Position numbers and translations under genes: made by a program
Part shown: positions 45,657 through 54,872 of the stretch, in pieces
Position numbering within the stretch: position 1 is the first letter of the stretch
Layout: every line of letters begins with the position of its first letter
Assembly: GCA_021532125.1 (NCBI GenBank)
Contig: JADYUX010000007.1
Location: 27,509-91,508, forward strand
DNA from: Arcanobacterium haemolyticum
GTDB lineage: Bacteria > Actinomycetota > Actinomycetes > Actinomycetales > Actinomycetaceae
DNA length: 64,000 nucleotides
Reading direction: 5' to 3'
Notes under the pieces: generated by a model
The model's database searches: none
The model's input: the letters and a program-made list of their open reading frames with translations, nothing else
Told to the model about the DNA's origin: nothing

Positions 45657-47618
45657 TTATCGAGCACGCGCGTTGAGATTCTTTCCCGGAATCAGACGTG
45701 CAGAATTGATGATGAAGGCGGTTTCGCTGCCGACGTGAACGAGGGCTGCGGCGGTCGGATCGAGATACCCAAGGGCCGCAAGCACCATACCGACTGCGTC
45801 CACGAGAATCGTGCCAACAAAGTTGAACATAACGATACGACGAGCGCGACGAGCAACTTCGACAGCCCAGGCAAGGTCGCCGAGGTCGGAGCTTACGAGA
45901 ACAACATCGGAGCTCTCTTGAGCAATGGCTGTTCCTGACCCCATCGAGATACCTACGTTCGCGCAGGCAAGTGCGGGCGCATCATTAACTCCGTCGCCAA
46001 CCATTGCGAGGCGATGCCCGGCTTTTCTCTCGTCGTTAATGATCGCGAGTTTGTCCTCCGGCAGGAGCTCGGCGTGAACCTCGTCGATCCTCAGTTCTTT
46101 CCCAACGACAGTAGCTGTGGCGCGTTGATCTCCCGTAATCATGAGGGAGCGCAGGCCGAGCCGGCGTAAACGTGTCATCGCCCCAGGGGCCGATTCTCGC
46201 ACGGAATCGCGGAGCATGATATGTCCGGCGAAAACTCCGTCAATCGCGACGTTTACTCTGGTGGAAGGGACCCTATCTGCCAGGGAAACGCCGGTGTCGT
46301 CCTGCTTGCTCGGTGACGAGACGAACGACGAATTTCCGGCACTTATTCGCTTTCCATCGACGGTTGCAGTGATGCCGCGTCCAGGAGTGTAGTCAAAGTC
46401 GCTGGCTTCGGGGATGGCAACCCCGCGCCCGCGCGCATAGTCAGCAATTGCCTGACCGAGGGGGTGTTCCGAAAACGCTTCGGCACCAGCAGCGTAAGCG
46501 AGGACGTCGTCGTCGGAAAAACCAGAAACCGATTCGACAGCGCAAACTTCAGGTACGCCCCTCGTGAGGGTGCCAGTCTTGTCGAATACGATCGTGTCAA
46601 TTTCGGAAAGAGCCTCTAAATGCGCACCGTCTTTGACGAACGCACCTCGTTTTGCAATCCGAGCAATGGCGGCGAGGGTTGCGAGGGGTGTTCCTGCCAC
46701 AACGCCACAAGCTCCCGCCACGACAACAACGGAGATTGCTGTGTGACTATCCCGCGTCAGGAGGAAGGTCAATGCTGCTCCTGCGAGGGAGATATACATG
46801 ACCCATGTCGCAAGGCGGTCAGCGATATGTTGGGCGGGAGGCTGGGAATCTTGCGCCTTACGTACAGCTTCGACAATCTTTCCGAACGACGAATCGCCGC
46901 CAACATGCTGGGCTTGAACTTCAAGAGCACCAACGTAGTTGATAGATCCAGCCATGACGGAATCGCCGGGGCCGACGTCCACGGGGAGGGGCTCGCCAGT
47001 AATGCGGGACTGATCGAGTGTGGACGAGCCGCTCATGACGACACCGTCAACCGGAATGTTTCCTCCAGGCGTGACGACGATGATGTCGCCCGGCTGAACT
47101 TCCGACAAGGGGCGACGAGTGCCGTCTTTGAGAAGTACCTCCTCGGGTAGGAAAGAAAGAAGATCAGTCAAGGCGTCGCGCCCGCGGCTCATCGACAATT
47201 CTTCGAGAATCTCGGCAAGAAGAACAAAGAGTGTGATGAGGAGCGACGTTGCCCATTCGCCAATAATCGCCGCTGCCGCGATCGCGACGAGCATCGCCGA
47301 TTCCATGCTCATGCGGCGAGCTCGAAGATCGTGCCATGCCTCAACGAGAATGTTCCAGCAGCCAACAAGGAGGCCGACGAGGGCGATTGCAGGCACGCTC
47401 GGTGTTGGCCACGTCAGTCCGAGAGTAATCGCGGCAGCACATGCTGCAACGACGATAACGCGGGCAAGCTCCTTCTTCTCAATCTTCTGCCAGAACTTCG
47501 CCGACGACTTTGGTGTGGTGGGGCCCTCCGAGATGGCAGTTGGTAACTCCGTGCTCGGTGTCGTTCCTAGCATGGAACGCGATTGTGAAGGTACATGTGA
47601 AGCCTCTGTCGGGTTCAT
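45657..47618 (-). CDS. P1B-like heavy-metal P-type ATPase with atypical metal motif
   Basis: 653 residues from ATG 47618 (AAGGAGAACCTC). Actuator loop ITGEPLPV, phosphorylation site FDKTGTLTRG, SEHPLGQAI (the HP motif of P1B pumps), MITGDQ and MVGDGVNDAPALA are intact, so it should be an active ATPase. No N-terminal HMA or His-rich metal domain. The helix that normally carries CPC/SPC reads VVAGACGVVAGTPLA (Gly-Ala-Cys coded at 46707-46715), lacking the signature Pro and first Cys. Metal specificity cannot be assigned. No metalloregulator gene adjoins. Confidence 0.9.
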   Translation of the reverse strand: MNPTEASHVPSQSRSMLGTTPSTELPTAISEGPTTPKSSAKFWQKIEKKELARVIVVAACAAAITLGLTWPTPSVPAIALVGLLVGCWNILVEAWHDLRARRMSMESAMLVAIAAAAIIGEWATSLLITLFVLLAEILEELSMSRGRDALTDLLSFLPEEVLLKDGTRRPLSEVQPGDIIVVTPGGNIPVDGVVMSGSSTLDQSRITGEPLPVDVGPGDSVMAGSINYVGALEVQAQHVGGDSSFGKIVEAVRKAQDSQPPAQHIADRLATWVMYISLAGAALTFLLTRDSHTAISVVVVAGACGVVAGTPLATLAAIARIAKRGAFVKDGAHLEALSEIDTIVFDKTGTLTRGVPEVCAVESVSGFSDDDVLAYAAGAEAFSEHPLGQAIADYARGRGVAIPEASDFDYTPGRGITATVDGKRISAGNSSFVSSPSKQDDTGVSLADRVPSTRVNVAIDGVFAGHIMLRDSVRESAPGAMTRLRRLGLRSLMITGDQRATATVVGKELRIDEVHAELLPEDKLAIINDERKAGHRLAMVGDGVNDAPALACANVGISMGSGTAIAQESSDVVLVSSDLGDLAWAVEVARRARRIVMFNFVGTILVDAVGMVLAALGYLDPTAAALVHVGSETAFIINSARLIPGKNLNARAR

Positions 47619-48091
47619 GAGGTTCTCCTTCCTGTGGAAGCCACGCACCGAAATCTGGATTTCTTCGTGTCTACAGCGATGCTATGGCCAACTCTGGATG
47701 AAAGATAGGAAGGGAAGGGAACCCTACTAGTGGCAAAAAGGGCGGTATTGCAAGGGAAAGTGGGAATGTGTGAGATGGGTGTCGTTGCTATGGTGCTCGC
47801 TTGTGAATGTGCGCGTATTCCGTGGAGGTGGGGTGAATGGCGTGACGAGGTGGGCCGTAATTGAGGGACGACGAACGCCGGTGTGGTAGGCGTACCGAGC
47901 GGTGTATGGCAGCGCGTCGTGCAACATCTGTGCAACATTGCGGGGAGAAACCGCCGTTCGATCTGCGTGGTTGAGACGTGGTACACATGAATCGGCTTTG
48001 TCATGAGGGGCCGTCAACCGCTAAGCTTTCAGACGCTGCACTATCGTTTTTTGCTAAATATCATGGTAAAACTCTGGTAGTGAAGTCGCTT
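47619..48091. other. Intergenic region upstream of the P-type ATPase gene
   Basis: 473 bp ending at tRNA-Leu. Open frames here have no ribosome sites and look random. No operator or RNA is recognised. Confidence 0.45.
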
Positions 48092-48175
48092 GCTCAAGTG
48101 GCGGAATAGGCAGACGCGCACGGTTCAGGTCCGTGTGCCCGAAAGGGCGTGGGGGTTCAACTCCCCCCTTGAGCA
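48092..48175 (+). tRNA. leuT: tRNA-Leu (CAG anticodon)
   Basis: 84 nt class II tRNA: acceptor GCTCAAG / CTTGAGC, anticodon arm CACGG-TTCAGGT-CCGTG with CAG at 48126-48128, a long variable arm (TGCCCGAAAGGGCG), and T-loop GGTTCAACTCC. Confidence 0.96.
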
Positions 48176-48822
48176 CTATATTTGGGTGGAAACGCTCGGA
48201 ATTCCACGCAATCGCAATCACGCCCGAGTAGTGAAGGAGAGTGACGATGCTTATCACACGTGTGGATGCACTTTCCTTCCCCCTTGCGTCGCAAAGCTGG
48301 GTCGATGATTTCGAGGAGCCGAGCCCACAGCTCAGGCATTGACAATTAGGTCGATCGCGTAGCGTTCATATCGCTATACACGGGTTATCTCAGCCCAGCC
48401 TCAGCAAACGTAGTTTGCCCATAATCTTTGTGTCCCATCGAGTTATCTCTCGATTGCCTTGCCGCCCCTATCGGTGCAGGTCTGAACTCCCCTCCGTTGC
48501 AGACGCAGCCGGCGTATAGGCCGATGGCATGGCGTAACCGTGAAGAGCACGCCAATGAATTTCCCAGAAGATTCTGGAGTACAAGCAGGTTGTTCGTCGC
48601 CACGAAGAAGGACGACGACATTCGACGATTCGTCGATTTTGACGACGAATCCCTCCCCAATTGTCGTGACGACGAACCAGGTACGTTCGTCGTCGCTAAA
48701 AATGAAACAGCCACCCACGGAAGAAAAAATGCGCCTAAAAATGTCGCAGGCGAGTAGTAGCGTTCGACGCATCACCTCGTCGTCCGTCAGAAACAAAGCG
48801 CGTATGGAAAGGAGCGAGCGTC
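48176..48822. other. 650-bp region after tRNA-Leu, no gene assigned
   Basis: Contains GCAAAC-GTA-GTTTGC (48404-48418) and a TTGACA at 48339-48344 without a convincing -10. The section 48600-48700 is full of CGACGA/TCGTCG. Open frames on both strands (about 110 codons) lack good ribosome sites; I do not call them. The position after a tRNA is a common integration site, but no integrase or repeated tRNA end is seen. Confidence 0.45.
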
Positions 48823-50697
48823 ATGCGTGAGAAAAAGACTGTACTTACAGGGCCCACTCCGCGTGAATGGCCCGGATTCATGCGCGAGCCCGAGGCCGAG
48901 CCTCCACTCGTTCCCACAGAGCCTGGGGCGCTCATCCGCTACGTCTTCCGCACCAACTGGAAGCTCATCCTCGTCTCGGTACTCATCGTTGCTCTCTCCT
49001 ACACATCGACAGCTCTCCTTGCGCAGGCAGTGGGTGAGATGCTCGATGCCGGAATCGATCGCGGTATAACAACGCAGCTCATTCCGAGCACGGTCAAAGC
49101 TCTCGCGCTCATCCTCGTCATCGCCCTGACGATGCTCAGCGAGCCCGTATCGAATCTCCTGTGGCTTCGAGGAACATGGGTTCCCATGCGGCGGCTCGTC
49201 CGCACGGTCTTCATGCGCCGCACCGATGTATCAAAAGAACTACCCTCGGGAGATATCGTCACCACAGTCACGACTGACGGCGACAAAATTGGTATGCTCC
49301 TGGCTTTCGTGCCCGATGCCGTTGGTTCGTTCATCGCCTTTATCGTGGCTGCCTACCTCATGTTGAGAGTTTCGGTTCCACTCGGCCTTTTCGTCGTCAT
49401 TGGCCTGCCGATACTCATGGTGGGGATTACTTTCATCGTCAAACCGATGCAGAAGAAGATCGCTGAACAGCGCGAAGAACAAGGAAAACTCACCACGCTT
49501 GCCTCCGATGCAGTGGTGGGCTTGCGCGTGCTGCGCGGCGTCGGCGGTGAAGACGTGTACAACGCGAAGTATCGCGCGAAGTCTGAAGACGTTATGCAGG
49601 CGGGCTTCCGGGTAGCCGTTTTCCGCGCAACTCTTTACGCCATTCAAACGGCTGGCCCCGCGTTGTTCACGGCTGTCGTTGTCGGTGGAGGTTTGCTTGC
49701 CACCTACGAAGGTGCAATGAGCCCTGGCGATCTATTCGCGTTCTACGGTTACACAGCGTTCCTCTCAATGCCCATTTCGTCGATTGGAATGACGATCCAA
49801 GTCAGCACTCGCGGGTGGGTTGGCGCTAAAAAGCTCTCACGGATCCTCTCAGCTCAACCTCTTGTGAGTGACGAAGCTGTGGGCTCGGAACCCCCGCATA
49901 TCGACTGGCAACACACGTCACTCACCGATGCAACGTCGGGGGTGCGTGTTGAGGGTGGAAAGCTCACAGCTCTTGTCTCCCTCGATCCCGCAGAAACATT
50001 GGGCATCGCCACGCGCCTCACGCGTGTTGACGACGCAGATACAACATATGCCGGGGATATCGACTTGCGTAGCGTCCCTATTGACGAAGTGCGGCGCAAC
50101 ATCGTGCTCTCTGGCGCCATTGCGGAGCTCTTCACTGGCACATTACGGTCGGGGCTGCTCGGCCCCGAGGCCGACGACATCGAGCCGCGCGATGTGCGCG
50201 AACAGATTGCCGATATTTACGAGTTTGAAGGCGATAGCCGTGCGCTCTTCGAAGAATCTCCGGGCGCCCGACCGATCGATTCGCACCTCCACGAGGCATT
50301 GGAAGTGGCAGATGCCCACGATGTCCTCAGCTCAGTACGCGGAGGGCTTGATGGCAATGTCGCTGAACGTGGCCGTTCGCTCTCCGGTGGGCAACGCCAG
50401 CGCGTAGCTTTGGCACGAGCCGTGGCTCACCGGCCCGCCGTCGCGGTACTCATCGAACCGACAAGCGCAGTCGATTCTCACACCGAATCACGGATCGCCG
50501 AACGCCTCGCAAGCGAACGCGCTGGAGCAACAACCGTGATTGTCACGTCATCACCGCTCGTCCTCGATCGATGCGATGAAGTGGTGCTCGTGAACGACGG
50601 CCACGAAGTAGCCCGTGGCAAGCACCGTGACATGCTCAAACGTGCCGACTACTTCGCAGTGGTCCACCGTGAATCTGGAGATGAGGAGGAGAAATGA
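48823..50697 (+). CDS. ABC exporter half-transporter with degenerate nucleotide-binding domain
   Basis: 624 residues, with GGAG eight bases before ATG. Six-helix type IV exporter membrane domain (about 35-345), then a nucleotide domain. The Walker A region (about 380-398) reads LTALVSLDPAETLG instead of GxxGxGKS. The Walker B reads VLIEPTSAVD, with Ile in place of the Asp. The switch His is Ser (IVTSSPLV). Only the signature LSGGQRQRVALARA (about 520) is intact. Its stop overlaps the start of the partner gene (ATGA). It should form a heterodimer in which this subunit cannot bind ATP normally but donates the signature loop. Substrate unknown. Confidence 0.9.
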   Translation: MREKKTVLTGPTPREWPGFMREPEAEPPLVPTEPGALIRYVFRTNWKLILVSVLIVALSYTSTALLAQAVGEMLDAGIDRGITTQLIPSTVKALALILVIALTMLSEPVSNLLWLRGTWVPMRRLVRTVFMRRTDVSKELPSGDIVTTVTTDGDKIGMLLAFVPDAVGSFIAFIVAAYLMLRVSVPLGLFVVIGLPILMVGITFIVKPMQKKIAEQREEQGKLTTLASDAVVGLRVLRGVGGEDVYNAKYRAKSEDVMQAGFRVAVFRATLYAIQTAGPALFTAVVVGGGLLATYEGAMSPGDLFAFYGYTAFLSMPISSIGMTIQVSTRGWVGAKKLSRILSAQPLVSDEAVGSEPPHIDWQHTSLTDATSGVRVEGGKLTALVSLDPAETLGIATRLTRVDDADTTYAGDIDLRSVPIDEVRRNIVLSGAIAELFTGTLRSGLLGPEADDIEPRDVREQIADIYEFEGDSRALFEESPGARPIDSHLHEALEVADAHDVLSSVRGGLDGNVAERGRSLSGGQRQRVALARAVAHRPAVAVLIEPTSAVDSHTESRIAERLASERAGATTVIVTSSPLVLDRCDEVVLVNDGHEVARGKHRDMLKRADYFAVVHRESGDEEEK

Positions 50698-52493
50698 GAC
50701 TACCAACCGCCTCAAGCGCAACGGTATGGCGCAATATCGGCGGAATCCTGCGCCGATTCCGTGGGAAGTTCGCGCTTGTCATCCTTCTCCAACTCTCAGT
50801 CGCCTTGGCCGCGATTGTGACCCCACAACTAATTGGGCGAGCGATCGACGCCGTGAGTGAGGGAACAACAACGGATTACCTACGCAAGGTGATCATCTCG
50901 GTGTTCATCGTCGTCATCCTCCAAGGAGTGCTGGCGTTCTTTGGTGAACGGGAAGCAATGAAACTCGGTGAGCGAGTATTCATGGTTCTGCGTAACCGAG
51001 TGGTCTACGCAGTGACGCACCTACCTCTATCCATCGTGGAATCTGCGGGCACAGGTGATCTTCTCGGGCGCACAACCCACGATATTGACCGCGTTGCCGT
51101 ATTCATTCAGCGCGGTATCTCTCGCTTCATCGTTCTGGTTCTCACCATCGTCGTCACGATGGTGGCTGCATTCGTAGCAGATCCCCGTGTGGGCTTCGTC
51201 GTCCTCGTTCCACTTATCCCCATGACCATCGTCATCAGGTGGTACTTGAAGCGAACAATCCCCGCATATCTTGCTGCTTCGGCGCTCTGGGCGGGCACAT
51301 CCGGCGTTGTATCCGAGGCCATCGAACAAGGAGGAACAGTCGATTCCATCAACCTTGGACGTAACCGAGTTTCGCGTCTCGACACCCTCATCCGAGAATT
51401 CTGGCGCAACGAACGCTATACGGCGTGGATGCGAGGAATGTTCATGGCGTGCATGATGACGACAGTTCTTACGCCGATCATCATTGCCGTCCTCTGGGGT
51501 GCTTTCCTCATCGGGAAAGGGCTCACCACGATTGGGGCAGTCACAACCGTTGCTCTGTACGCACAGCAGCTTCGGTCGCCGCTCAACGAGATCGGATGGT
51601 GGATCGACGAGGCCCAATTCGCGATGGTCTCTTTTGCCCGTATTTTCGGCGTGGAAGAAGTGAAAGACGACGACAGTGCCGGCGAGGAGGATGGGACTAG
51701 CGCGAAAAACGAAGATTCGCCCCACGATAACGAGGCGACTTCCTCTAGCAGCCAGATTCCACACAGTGATGAGCTCGTCATCCGCGACGTGAGCTTCGCC
51801 TATACCGGTGGTGACAATGTACTCCACGATGTCACGCTCAATGTCCGCACTGGTGAAACCCTCGCAATCGTCGGGCCGTCCGGTGCTGGCAAATCCACCT
51901 TGGGCCGCCTGATCGCGGGGATTAACGCACCCACATCAGGGAGCATCACTATCGGCGGAGCTGAAGTCACTCACATCAGTGAAAAGGAACGCCACAGCAT
52001 CGTCGCCCTCGTTACCCAGGAGCACCACGTGTTCGTCGGAACAATCGCCGATAACCTCCGCCTTGCGAAACCAGAAGCCACCGAACAGGAACTTCACTTG
52101 GCGCTTGACGCGGTTGAAGCCGGCGAATGGATTGACTCGCTGGAGGACGGGCTCGAAACGCGGGTCGGTTCAGGCGGGCTCAAAGTGACTCCGGGGCAGG
52201 CGCAGCAGATAGCACTTGCGCGCATCGTGCTTCTCGATCCGGACATCCTCGTGCTCGACGAAGCCACGTCATTGCTTGACCCTACGGCTGCGCGCTCCCT
52301 CGAACGTGCACTTGCCAATGTGCTTGCGGGGCGCACAGTTATGTCAATTGCTCACCGGCTCTATACGGCACACGACGCCGATCGGGTCGCCGTCATGATC
52401 GATGGACGGCTCGCAGAACTAGGCAGTCACGACGAACTAGTTGCTGCCAAGGGTGAGTACGCCCGCCTGTGGAACACATGGCAGCAGGACTAA
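50694..52493 (+). CDS. ABC exporter half-transporter, catalytic partner
   Basis: 599 residues. Type IV exporter membrane domain (about 20-310), an acidic linker (VKDDDSAGEEDGTSAKNED), and a nucleotide domain with canonical Walker A IVGPSGAGKSTLGRL (about 390), Q-loop VTQEHHVF, Walker B DILVLDEATSLLD and switch His in SIAHRLYT. The signature is degenerate (KVTPGQAQQIALARI). This pairs with the LSGGQ of the upstream subunit to make one complete ATP site. Translationally coupled to it by a 4-bp overlap. Confidence 0.92.
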   Translation: MRLPTASSATVWRNIGGILRRFRGKFALVILLQLSVALAAIVTPQLIGRAIDAVSEGTTTDYLRKVIISVFIVVILQGVLAFFGEREAMKLGERVFMVLRNRVVYAVTHLPLSIVESAGTGDLLGRTTHDIDRVAVFIQRGISRFIVLVLTIVVTMVAAFVADPRVGFVVLVPLIPMTIVIRWYLKRTIPAYLAASALWAGTSGVVSEAIEQGGTVDSINLGRNRVSRLDTLIREFWRNERYTAWMRGMFMACMMTTVLTPIIIAVLWGAFLIGKGLTTIGAVTTVALYAQQLRSPLNEIGWWIDEAQFAMVSFARIFGVEEVKDDDSAGEEDGTSAKNEDSPHDNEATSSSSQIPHSDELVIRDVSFAYTGGDNVLHDVTLNVRTGETLAIVGPSGAGKSTLGRLIAGINAPTSGSITIGGAEVTHISEKERHSIVALVTQEHHVFVGTIADNLRLAKPEATEQELHLALDAVEAGEWIDSLEDGLETRVGSGGLKVTPGQAQQIALARIVLLDPDILVLDEATSLLDPTAARSLERALANVLAGRTVMSIAHRLYTAHDADRVAVMIDGRLAELGSHDELVAAKGEYARLWNTWQQD

Positions 52494-52536
52494 GTTCGGC
52501 CCGCCACGGCTAGCCAGGCAGGGCCAGATGCAAGAG

Positions 52537-52583
52537 CCGGCTGTGTGCATCTTGGACAAGTGAGACAAGATGTACACAGCCGG
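52537..52583. terminator. Long hairpin between convergent ABC and DsbA-like genes
   Basis: 18-bp stem CCGGCTGTGTGCATCTTG / CAAGATGTACACAGCCGG with one G-U and an 11-nt loop. No T-run on either side; position between convergent genes suggests a T-less terminator. Confidence 0.65.
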
Positions 52584-52722
52584 CGGGCAACAAGGGTTCC
52601 GGTGCGCATGACGACCGCCATATCCACACACGTGCAGGCGCCGAAGGGCCTCAGGCACGCGAATAAGAGCCGTAGGTATGCGGTCGAGGTGGCCTCCGGC
52701 ACGCGACGGCGACGAAGGCGTG

Positions 52723-53712
52723 TCAGCCTTCGACGCCAGCCTGAGCAAGTTCCTTCTGCATAGAGATCGTGCCCTCAATCGCAGAGAGATCGGCATATCC
52801 ACCGATAAACGACGACCCGATGAGCATGGCAGGAGTGCCCGTGAGCCCGAGATTCGTCGCCATCGTCGTCTGCTGCGATACAGCATCGGCGACTTCCTGG
52901 GAAGCATAGGCCGTAGCGAAGGCGGCCATGTCGGGAACACCCGCCTGCTGAGCGAAAGCTGCCACAGATTCGTCGGTGTACACCGGGTGGTCACCTTCAC
53001 CAGCGGCGGCAAAGACGGTGTCGATAAACTCCCACATCTTGCCCTGCTGCGCTGCGGCGAGAGCACCACGCGCAGGCTTGCCCGAACCATACTGCTGATC
53101 AAAAATCACAAAGTTCGCATACTCCAAACGGATATCCCCGGCCCGTGCTATGTCCTCAAGCTGCTTGAAGGAATCATTGTGGAGCCTCGCGCAGATGGGG
53201 CACGAGAAGTCTGCGAATACACGCACGAACACAGGCGCATCCGCCGGCCCAAGCGCCATACCCGAGGCGTCATCAGCCTTGGGAAGGCTAGCGATCGCCT
53301 GGCGTGCTCCCGCAGCCTGCGACGGAATGTAATCCGTACCGGCCACCCAACCTTTTTCAGATGCGATATCCGCCTCGGCGCTCTGGAAAGAATCGAGGTT
53401 CGCAGCAGGTTGCGCAGAAGCAGTGGCCGTGCCTGCGCCCGTATGACTTCCCTCGGAGGCCGACGAGCCGTTGTCCCACGGGCGAATAAGCGCAAACACG
53501 AGCGCAACGATAAGAATCGCAATCACGGCGACGAGGCTGACAGTCAGAGTATTGACCCGGCTGCTCTTAGGTGCCGAGGTGGCCGCCCCACTGTTCGTGG
53601 AAGCGAGTGGAGTTCCGGCAAGCTCAACGGAATCCTGCAGAGACGTATCTCCGCTCAATCCGTTCGTAGCGTCAGGGCCTGCATCGTTGAGCCCGTGCGA
53701 TTCTGTAGCCAT
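52723..53712 (-). CDS. Membrane-anchored DsbA-like thiol oxidoreductase
   Basis: 329 residues. A disordered N-terminus (1-55), one helix (TLTVSLVAVIAILIVALVFALI), a Ser/Ala linker and an extracytoplasmic thioredoxin-fold domain with C-P-I-C (FADFSCPICARLHND) and cis-proline loop GLTGTPAMLIG. Such proteins oxidise or reduce disulfides in exported proteins. Its ATG overlaps the macrodomain stop (TAATG), so the two are translationally coupled, an unusual pairing. Confidence 0.92.
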   Translation of the reverse strand: MATESHGLNDAGPDATNGLSGDTSLQDSVELAGTPLASTNSGAATSAPKSSRVNTLTVSLVAVIAILIVALVFALIRPWDNGSSASEGSHTGAGTATASAQPAANLDSFQSAEADIASEKGWVAGTDYIPSQAAGARQAIASLPKADDASGMALGPADAPVFVRVFADFSCPICARLHNDSFKQLEDIARAGDIRLEYANFVIFDQQYGSGKPARGALAAAQQGKMWEFIDTVFAAAGEGDHPVYTDESVAAFAQQAGVPDMAAFATAYASQEVADAVSQQTTMATNLGLTGTPAMLIGSSFIGGYADLSAIEGTISMQKELAQAGVEG

Positions 53713-54620
53713 TAGTCTTCAATCCAGTTGGAGATGACCTTCGTGTAACGCTCCGCGTCGTGATCTTCGAAAATGTTGAAGATGACGAGCTGAATGACGT
53801 CGGTGCCGTGCTTGGCGAGCCACTTACTTACAGTGGATAGGGCAATACGCGAGGCTTCCTCGAACGGGAAACCGTTGGCGCCGGTTGAGAGAGCGCAGAA
53901 GGACACGGTGTGGATATCGCCCTTTTCGAGAGCGAGATCCAAGCAGGAGGTGTAGCACGAGGCGAGGGCTGCACGATCTTCGTCGGTAACGCCTTCCGGC
54001 CCCACGTGAGGGCTGACTGTGTGGAGGACGTAGCGGGAGGGCAGGCGGTAGGCTCGGGTGAGTTTGGCGCCGCCAACTTCCTCATCGGTTCCCTGCATCT
54101 CGTGAATGATGGCGCAGTCGTTGCGCATCCACGGGCCGGCCTGGCCGTGGATGTGGTTATCGATACAGGGGTGATTCGGATCGTGGCAGCCGAGGAGGTC
54201 CGGCAGTGCCGCGTTGACAACGGCATCAGCGACGAGCTCACGCACGTCACCGCGCCAAATCGCGACGTTGCGTGCCGCTGAGTAATCCGAGCTCGGCCAC
54301 ATTTCGGAGATGCGCATGAGGTTGGCGCCTGTTGTACGGCCAAGGTGCGCGGAGTGGCGGTAGAGCAGCACGTTAATGGCGTGCGAAACGTCCTCGGGGA
54401 GCGGGCCAGGTGTGCGCTCGATGAGTTCTTCGCGCATCGTTTTGTAGAGGCCGCTCATGGTGTAGATAGCGCGGTCGGGGTCGTCATCGGTGGCTCGGCG
54501 GCCTTCGAGACCATTGAGCGCAATGTTGACGAGTTCCGCGTTGGATCGGGGGGCGGGATCGGGGGGCGGAACGGGTTCGTCGAGATGGATTGCCTCACGA
54601 TAGGCAGACAGGGGCAGCAT
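53712..54620 (-). CDS. Zinc-dependent macrodomain ADP-ribosyl hydrolase
   Basis: 302 residues from ATG 54620 with GGAGAGG; longer in-frame starts add non-homologous sequence. The macrodomain follows an N-terminal helical segment: VADAVVNAALPDLLGCHDPNHPCIDNHIHGQAG contains the zinc ligands Cys145, His150 and Cys152 of the Zn-macro class, then RLPSRYVLHTVSPHVG and the phosphate loop FCALSTGANGFPFEEASRIAL. Members reverse ADP-ribosylation and usually sit with a SirTM sirtuin and GcvH-L; neither is present here. Instead it is coupled to the DsbA-like gene. Confidence 0.9.
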   Translation of the reverse strand: MLPLSAYREAIHLDEPVPPPDPAPRSNAELVNIALNGLEGRRATDDDPDRAIYTMSGLYKTMREELIERTPGPLPEDVSHAINVLLYRHSAHLGRTTGANLMRISEMWPSSDYSAARNVAIWRGDVRELVADAVVNAALPDLLGCHDPNHPCIDNHIHGQAGPWMRNDCAIIHEMQGTDEEVGGAKLTRAYRLPSRYVLHTVSPHVGPEGVTDEDRAALASCYTSCLDLALEKGDIHTVSFCALSTGANGFPFEEASRIALSTVSKWLAKHGTDVIQLVIFNIFEDHDAERYTKVISNWIED

Positions 54621-54872
54621 ATGACCTCTCCTTTGGCGCAAATACATATCTAATTTACCTGGACGGTGGCGGTCGATGACAGGTTGGAGGTGATGTTCAT
54701 ATTTCGGGGCCGCGTGTGCTGTGCATGTAGGTGGCTGTGCGCCGTAAGTATGGGTGGGTATGTGCTGCTCGTGTGGGCGGTATGTGGGCGGTATGTGTTG
54801 TGAATCTAAGCAGTAGAGCGCGGCGAGCTGTCTCCCATGCTTTGGGCGAGACGCATGTTTTAGGCTAGACGT

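Noticed and set aside
48428..48796. Two overlapping frames (109 and 117 codons) upstream of the ABC exporter
   Set aside because: Weak or no ribosome sites, mutually antisense, no family; left as non-coding with low confidence.
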